Shown here: positions 54,001 to 63,000 of the stretch, piece after piece
Numbering within the stretch: position 1 is the stretch's first letter
Layout: the number at the start of each line of letters is the position of its first letter
Assembly (NCBI RefSeq): GCF_000717275.1
Contig: NZ_JNYV01000004.1
Location: forward strand, 310,001-374,000
DNA: 64,000 bases
Reading direction: 5' to 3'
Source of the DNA: Kitasatospora arboriphila
GTDB taxonomy: Bacteria; Actinomycetota; Actinomycetes; Mycobacteriales; Mycobacteriaceae
The notes under the pieces: model-generated
What the model saw: the letters and a program-made list of their open reading frames with translations, nothing else
Told to the model about the DNA's origin: nothing
Databases searched by the model: none
Program-made: the position numbers and the translations under genes

Positions 54001-57000
54001 CCGAACTACTGGGTCAGAGCGGTGTCGGAACCACCGGCCTCGCGACGTTGCCGGAGCTCCTCGACGCGGCGGTGGCAGCGGCGGGTGAACGCGATGCCGC
54101 GGTCTCTCCGGCCGGGTCGATCACCTACCGCGAGCTGGACGAGCGATCGAATGCCCTTGCGCGTCTTCTGATCTCCCGGGGAATCGGGCCGGAACAGATC
54201 GTCGCCCTGGGCATGGGCCGCTCCATCGACTTCATGGTGGGGCTGTGGGCGGTCGCCAAGACCGGGGCGGGTTACCTGCCGGTGGACATGCGCTACCCGG
54301 CCGAACGCATCGAGCACATGCTGCGTGACTCCGCAGCGGTGTACGGCCTGTCCACCTCGGCGTGGCGCACAGAACGTCCCGACACCGTCGAGTGGCTGGA
54401 GCTCGATTCGGACGAGGCCATCGCGGTGGTCGCAGAACAGTCGACTGCCATGTTGAGCGACGGCGAACGCATCGCACCGATCCGCGTGGCCAACACGGCG
54501 TACATGATCTACACCTCGGGAACCACGGGAGTGCCCAAGGGTGTGACCGTCACCCACGGTGGTCTCTCGAACCTGCTGCACGAACAAGCGGATCGTTTTG
54601 TCCTGACCGAACACTCGCGCACACTGCACTTCGCGTCGCCGAGCTTCGACGCCTCCGTGCTGGAGGTGTTGCTCGCGCTCGCCAACGGCTCGACCATGGT
54701 GATCGCGCCGACCGAGGTATATGGCGGCGACGAACTGCACGACTTCCTGGCCCAGTACGGGGTCACCCACGGCTTCATCACCCCGGCAGCGCTGGCCTCG
54801 GTGGATCCGGCCGGACTCGACGCATTCGAATCGGTTGTCGTCGGCGGCGAGGCGTGCCCGCCTGAGCTGGTCGATCGCTGGGCACCAGGCCGCCGCATGT
54901 TCAACGGCTACGGCCCAACCGAGACAACGTGTTTCGCCGACATAGCCGGACCCATGCAGCCGGGTGAACGCATCACCATCGGTTCGCCGGTCCGCGGCCT
55001 GACGTCGCTGATCCTCGACAACCGCCTGCAACCGGTTCCCGTCGGAGTCGACGGCGAGCTCTACCTCAGTGGTCCGGCGATGGCGCGTGGGTACCACCGC
55101 AGGCCGTCGCTGACCGCTGACCGGTTCATCGCCAACCCCCACGGCGAGCCTGGCACGCGGATGTACCGCACCGGCGACGTCGTCCGGTGGGTCCGGCGTG
55201 ATGACCGGCTCGAGGTCGAGTACATCGGTCGCAGCGATTTCCAGGTGAAGGTTCGTGGCTTCCGCATCGAGCTGGGTGAGATAGATGCGGCGCTCGCTGC
55301 GCACCCGGGCATCGACTTCGCGGCGACCTCGGGCGCCGAACTGCCCTCCGGGGTGACGGCGCTGGTCTCACATGTGCTTGCCTCACAACCGCTGGACGCC
55401 AGGGAGGTTCGCGAGTTCGTCGGGCAGCGTTTGCCGTCGCACATGGTGCCGAGCGCTATCGTGTTCCTCGACGAGATCCCGTTGACTCGTTCAGGAAAGC
55501 TCGATCGTGCCGCCCTGCCGGAAGCCGACCTCGGGGCGTTGATCGGTGGCGGGGCCGAACCGTCCACGGACACCGAGCGCGCTCTCGTGGACATCTTCGC
55601 CGAGGTACTCGGGTTGCCCTCGATCGGTGTCGGTGATTCCTTCTTCGATCTCGGTGGCAACTCACTCGTCGCCACCAAGGCGGTCGCCCGCATCAGCAGC
55701 CTCGTCGGTCGGCGTGTTGCGGTGCGCGAGATCTTCGAGAACCCGACCGTCGAGTCGCTGGCCGCACGACTGGACCAGACCGACCCCGGTACTGCGGGCC
55801 GGGACGCCACGCCCGCGCTGGTGCCGGGGATCGCCGGCGAACGGCCGCCACTGTCGCTGTCGCAGCAGGCCATGTGGTTGCTCAACCGCATGGATGCAGG
55901 CTCGCCGGCGTACAACATCGTGCTGCCCCTCACGCTGAAGGGCGCGCTGGATATCGGCGCGCTGCGTGCCGCGATGGGCGATGTACTCGAACGCCAACAG
56001 TCGCTGCGGACGATCTTCCCGGATACGCCGGATGGTCCGTACCAGCGAGTGCTGCCACTGTCAGAAGCAACAGTCGATCTCGAGCCCGTCGACGTGGCCG
56101 ACACCGATGCGATGTTCGCTGCCGCAACCGAGTTCGCGGGCAACGGCTTCGACGTCACCGCCGAGCCGCCTGTGCGCGCCCGGTTGCTCCGGTCCGGTGA
56201 CGACCACCTGCTCATCGTGATCGTCCACCACATCGTTGCCGACGGCGCGTCGATGGCACCACTGGCCCGCGATCTGGTCATCGCCTACGCAGCCCGCAGC
56301 TCGGCATCCGAACCTCACTTCGAGGCACTGCCGTTGCAGTACACCGACTTCGCCGCATGGCAACGCGGTGTACTCGGTTCGCCTGACGATCCGGCGACAA
56401 CGGCAGGCAAGCAGCTCGAGTTCTGGCGGTCGACGCTGGCCGGTGTTCCAGAGGTCATCGAACTGCCGCTGGACCGTCCGCGCCCAATGCGCCGGGAGAT
56501 GCAGGGTGGCGCTGTGCCATTGGAGATCCCGGCGGACATCGTGGGATCCCTCAACGAACTGGCCCAACGCAATCAGGCGTCGCTGTTCATGGTGGTGCAC
56601 TCGCTCGTCGCCACACTGCTTGCCCGACTGTCCAATTCAGACGACATCACGGTCGGTACCCCTGTCGGGGGCCGCGACCACGCCGACCTCGAACCGCTTG
56701 TGGGAATGTTCGTCAACACTGTTGTCCTGCGCACCCGGGTCGACGCCGGCGACCGCTTCGACGACCTCTTGTCGCGCGTTCGCGCCGCCGACCTGGATGC
56801 GTTCGCCAACGACGACATCCCGTTCGAGAACGTTGTCGGTGCTCTCGTGCCCAAACGGCAGAGCTCGCATTCGCCGTTGTTCCAGGTTCTGCTCTCATTC
56901 GAGAACAACGAGACAGCGCGGGTGGATCTGCCCGGACTGAGCGTCGGTGTCGTCTCGGACATGGCCACCGGCGCCAAGTTCGACCTCACCTTCACCCTCG

Positions 57001-60000
57001 ACGACAAGACCGTCGGTGAAACCGGTGAACGCACCCTCACGGGCCGGATCACCTATGCGAGCGACGTTTTCGATCACGACACCGTTGCGACCATCGCCGA
57101 GCGCCTGGTGATCCTCGCTCGCGCCGTCGCAGAGGACTCAGCGGCCGTGATCGGCGACGTGGACATCCTCGCCGAAGCGGAGCGGCTGGACTCCGAACCG
57201 GCTTTCGAGTCGGAGCCCGAGCCGACGAGGTACACGGCGCGCGACCTCGCAGCGCTCCTCGCCGCGGCTGTCGACATCGACCCCGATGCGGTCGCCGTGG
57301 ATCACGACGGCACACGGATCACCTACCGCGACTTCAACGAACGCTTCTCTCAGCTGTCGGGTCCGCTGACCGAGCGGGGTATGGATTCCGATGCCATCGC
57401 CTCGGTGGTGCTCAGTGGACTGGTTCCGACGATCATGCTGGCGCCCGAGGGCTTCGCCACCGTCTTGGACACCGTCATCGCCGACGCCGCGCGGTTGGTG
57501 GGCGGCCGCTCGCTCGAGCGTTACCGCACGAGCACGGCGCCCGCGGCGGACAGCACAGTCGGGCCGGAGCAGCGTCTGGTCGCCACGCCGCTGACCGAGT
57601 GGGATGAGCGTGTTCGCGAACATCCGGGTGCACTTGCCGTGCGCAGCCCCGAGGCGTCATACACCCGTCTCGAACTCGACCAGAGTGCCAATCGTCTTGC
57701 CCGCGAACTGATGTCACGAGGCATCGGTCCCGACGACGTGGTGGGCCTGCTCACCCCACGGTCGGCGAACTGGGTGCTGGGAATGCTCGCTGCCTGGAAG
57801 GCGGGCGCGGCATACCTGCCTCTGGACCCGGGTGCGCCTGCCGAACGGGCCGGCTCGGTCATCGAGGACACCGGCGCCACGGTGGTGGTCGCCAGTCAGA
57901 ACGCCATCACGGACGAACTCCGCACCCGGATCGCGGCTACCGGTGCGCTCCTGATCGAATTGGGCGACAGCGCGACCGAGGAGCGGCTGCGGCGGCTGGA
58001 CGGCACAGCACTACCTGACCGCTGGACCGAACCCGGTGCCGGCAGTCGACTGGGTTACGTCATCACCACGTCTGGATCGACCGGCAGGCCCAAACCGACT
58101 CTCGTACCCGCGGCCGGACTGCTCAACATGTGGAACTGGTATCGCGGCCAGGTCACGTTCGGGGACGGTGACACCGTCCTGATCGCGTCATCGCCGCGAT
58201 TCGACATGACGCAGAAGAACATCTGGCTCGCACTGCGGGTCGGTGGTGTCATCCGCCTGGCCACAGAGGGATTTGATCCCGAGGAGATCCTCGGCATCAT
58301 CGCGTCCGAGAAGATCGACCTGTTCAACGTCGCCCCCAGTGCGCTCGAGCTTCTGGTGGAGCTCGACGAGCACCGGGTCGTCACCAGCATTGCCAACGTC
58401 ACCGCCGGCGGTGAGGTCCTGCCGCCGCGGGCCTACCGGACCTTGCTGGGCACCGACACGCACCTGCTGTCCACGTACGGGCCGACCGAGACGGCAGCCA
58501 CCAGCTCGGCGACGGCCGTCGAAATGGCCGACCACGCACCGAATGTCGGCGACGAGGTCCGCGACATCGGCCCGATCACGCTGGGACGGCCCATCCCTAA
58601 CGTGACCCACAAGGTTCTCGACGGACGGCTGCGGCCGGTCCCGGTCGGAGTGGTCGGCGAGTTGTACATCGGCGGGATCGCTCCCGCCCGCGGGTACGGC
58701 GGCATGTTCGACACCACCGCAGCGCGTTTCGTCGCCGACCCCTACGGCAAACCCGGCGCACGGATGTACCGCACCGGTGACCTGGTCCGCCGGCTACCGA
58801 ACGGCGACGCACAGTTCATCGGCCGCAGCGACTTCCAGGTGAAGGTGCGCGGACTGCGTATCGAACTGGGGGAGATCGAGTCCGCACTGACAGCGATCCC
58901 CGGAATCCGGCAGGCCGTGGTCTCCGCGCACGGCGAGTCATCCGACCGCCGGCTCGCGGCCCACGTCGCAGGCTCTGCCGACCTCGATGCCGGCGAGATC
59001 AGGGCCGCGCTCGGCAAGGTGCTGCCCGACTACATGGTCCCCGAGGCCATCGTGATCCTCGATGCCCTGCCGCTGAATCCGAACGGCAAGGTGGACCGAA
59101 AGGCTTTGCCCGAACCCGAGTTCGGGCAAACACCCGAAGAGTCGTTCGTCGCGCCGCGCACGCCGCTGGAGGAGATCATCGCCGGTGTGTTCGCCGACGC
59201 GGTCGGCGCCGAGCGGATCAGCGCAACGGCGTCCTTCTTCGAGCAGGGCGGCAACTCGCTGAGCGCAGCGCGGCTCGCCACCCGACTCTCCGACGCCCTC
59301 GGCACGGCTGTCGGTCTGCGCGACGTCTTCGAGAAGCAGAGTCCCGCCGAGCTCGCAGAGTTGATCGAACAGCGCCGCACCGACGGTGTGGTAGCGACGG
59401 GCCGAGCCCCGGCCCGATTCGTGAAGCCCGAAGGCCCCACGCCCGAACGCATTCCGTTGTCCTTGGCGCAGCAACGGCTCTGGTTCATCAACCGCTACGA
59501 CCAGGAGTCGGGCGCCTACAACATCCCGATGACGTTGTTGCTCACCGGAGATCTCGATGTGGAGGCGATGGGCGCTGCCCTCGTCGACCTCGTCGAACGG
59601 CAGCAGGTCATCCGGACGATCTACCCCGAGAGCCCCGAGGGACCGGAACAGCGCATCATCCCGATCATGGACGCGCTGCCGCCGCTGCGTCTCGATTCGA
59701 TTCCGCAGGGCGAGGTGTGGGAGCGACTACAGGCGTTCGCCCGTATCGGTTTCGACGTCACCAAGACCGTGCCGTTCCGGGCGGCTCTCTGGCGGATCGA
59801 ACCGGAGTCGCCGAAGCCGGGCGCACCCGAAGAGCACCTGCTGGTGATCGTGGTGCACCACATTGCCTCGGACGGTCTGTCGATGCGTCCTCTGGCCACC
59901 GACCTGCTGACCGCCTACCAGGCTCGCCGTGAAGGTCGCGCGCCCGGTTGGGCGCCGTTGGAGGTGCAGTACGCCGACTTCGCGATCTGGCAGCAACAGA

Positions 60001-63000
60001 ACTTCGGCAGCGGTGCCGCGCCGGGCAGCCTGGCGACGACCCAGCTCGACTTCTGGCGGGAGAACCTCGCCGGACTGCCCGAGGTCATCGGGCTGCCCAC
60101 CGATCGCCCGCGCGCCAACACGCGCACCGGTGTCGGGGCCAGCCACCTGTTCTTCGTGCCGCCGGGCCTCCACAAGCGCGTCGTGGCGCTCGCCGGTGCC
60201 CACGGCCTCTCGAACTTCATGGTCATCCACGCCGCCCTGGCGGTGATGCTCGCCCGTTCCGGAGCGGACAACGATGTCGCCGTGGGTACCCCGATCGGCG
60301 GACGCGGAGCCCCTGAGCTCGACGCGCTGGTCGGCATGTTCGTCAACACACTCGTGTTGCGGACGCAGGTACCGCTCGACCGGACCGTCGCCGACTTCCT
60401 GACCGAGGTGCGCACGCGGGATCTCGACGCCTTCGTCCACAGCGATGTGCCCTTCGAGCAGATCGTCGACGCGCTCACGCCGCACCGCTCGACGGCCCAC
60501 ACCCCGCTCATCCAGGTCATCTTCGGACTGAACAACAATGCGCGGCCGATCCTCGACGTGGAAGGCCTCACGGTGACCCCCGGTGCGGTGGACACCGAGT
60601 TCAGCAAGTTCGACCTCGCCTTCGAGTTCACCGAGCAGTGGGACGACGACGGGAAACCTGCAGGCATGGCGGGCTTCCTCGGCTACGCCACCGACATCTT
60701 CGACGGCTCCACGGCCGCGTCGCTGACCGAACGTCTCGTCCGGGTGCTGGAGGGAATGGTCGCCGATCCCGGTGCGGTACTGGGCGAGATCGGTTTGCTC
60801 GACGACAAGGCGATGGCGGATCTGGTACCGGTCCGAGGTGTCGATCCGGTGCCGCCCGCCACGCTCAGCGAGCTGCTGGACGCCGCGGTGGACATGAATC
60901 CCGACGGTGTCGCGCTCGTCTGCGGCGGACAGAGCATGACCTACCGCGACCTCGACGATCGCTCCAATCGGCTTGCCCGCGAGTTGATCTCGCGTGGCCT
61001 CGGTCCCGAAGACGTGGTTGCGCTCGGCATCACCCGCAGCATCGAATCGGTGCTCGCGGTCTGGGCGGTTGCTCGGTCGGGTGCCACCTTCGTTCCCGTC
61101 GACCCGAACTACCCGGCCGATCGCGTCGAGCACATGTTGACCGATTCGGGCGCGACGATCGGCCTCACCAGGCGGGTCGATGCCGTCAGGTTGCCGCAGA
61201 CCATCACCTGGCTCGACATCGACGACCCGGTCCTGCACCGTCATCCGGCCGGCCGCATCGGCGCCGACGAGCGCCGCGCCCCGGTCCTCACGGCCAATTG
61301 CGCGTACATCATCTACACCTCGGGTACCACCGGAAAGCCCAAGGGCGTCGAGGTGACCCACGGCGGGCTCGCGGCGTTCAACGCCGAGCAGCATCGTCGC
61401 TACAACACCGACAGCAACTCGCGCACACTGCATTTCGCCTCACCGAGCTTCGACGCATCGATCCTCGAGTTGCTGCTGGCAGCCGGGGCGGGCGCCACGA
61501 TGGTGATCGTGCCTGCCGGTGTCTACGGCGGCGAGGAACTGCGAGAGCTGCTCGCCGACAACCGCGTGACACACGCCTTCATCACTCCGTCCGCGCTGGC
61601 GTCGGTGGACCCGACCGAGCTGCCGCACTTCTCCGACGTGGTCGCAGGCGGCGAAGCCGTCCCGAGTGACCTGGTGGACCGTTGGGCTCCCGGCCGTCGC
61701 CTCTACAACGGTTACGGTCCGACCGAGACCACGATCATGACGAACATCAGCGATCCGATGGTGCCAGGTGAACCGGTGACCATCGGCGGCCCCGTCGCCG
61801 GTGTCGAAGCGCTTGTCCTCGACGGTCGCCTACGTCCTGTCCCCGCCGGCGTGCCGGGGGAGCTGTACATCAGCGGACCGGGTGTCTCTCGTGCCTACCG
61901 TGGTCGCCCCGACCTCACCTCGCATCGGTTCGTGGCCAATCCCTATGCCGGCGAAGGCGTCCGCATGTACCGCACCGGCGACGTGGTGCGGTGGGTCCAG
62001 GTGGCCAAGCCCGACGGCCGGACCGTATTCGAGATCGCCTACATGGGTCGATCCGATCAGCAGGTCAAGGTCCGCGGTTTCCGGATCGAACTGGGCGAGA
62101 TCGACGCGGTACTGGCCGGACACCCGGCCGTGGACTTCGCGGTGACGATCGGTGTGGACGGACCCAGTGGCGACACGGCTTTGGCGGCATACGTCAAACC
62201 CACCTCGGGCAGCACCATCGATGCCCGCGACCTGGCCGACTACGCCGGGGGATTCCTGCCGAAGTTCATGGTGCCGTCGTCGATCGTGATCCTCGACGAG
62301 GTCCCGCTGACGCCGGTCGGGAAACTGGACAAACGTGCACTTCCCGCACCCGAGTTCCGTGGCGCCACGGGCGAACACCGTGAACCCTCGACTCCGATGG
62401 AGCACGCAGTGGCGGCTGCGTTCGCAGACGTCCTCGGAGTCGAGACCGTCGGCGCCGACGACTCCTTCTTCGAACTCGGCGGCAATTCGCTGGCCGCCAC
62501 CCGTGCCATCGCCAGGATCAACGAGATCCTGGGTGTGCGTCTGGGCGTTCGGATCCTGTTCGATTCGCCGGTGGTGGCGGATCTCGCCGAAGCGATCGGT
62601 GCCTCGCCCGATCTCGACGGCATGCCGATCCGGCCGCTCACCCCGCAGAAACGGCCAGACCGGATCCCGCTGTCGCTTGCGCAGCAACGGATGTGGTTCG
62701 TCAACCGGCTCAACCCCGATGCGGCCGACTACAACATCCCGCTCGGTCTGCGGCTGCGGGGCTCTCTCGACGAGAGCTCTCTGACCGCCGCCCTGATGGA
62801 CGTGATCGAGCGCCAGGAGATCCTGCGTACGGTCTACCCCGACTCGGTACAGGGCCCGTATCAGAAGATCCTTCCCGTCTCCGAGGCTGTGCCGCAGCTG
62901 ATCACCCGCACGGTGGGGTCCGAGGACGAACTGCTCCAGATGTGCGTCGAACTCGCCACCGAGGGATTCGACGTCACCGCGGCGCCGCCGCTGCGGGCGA

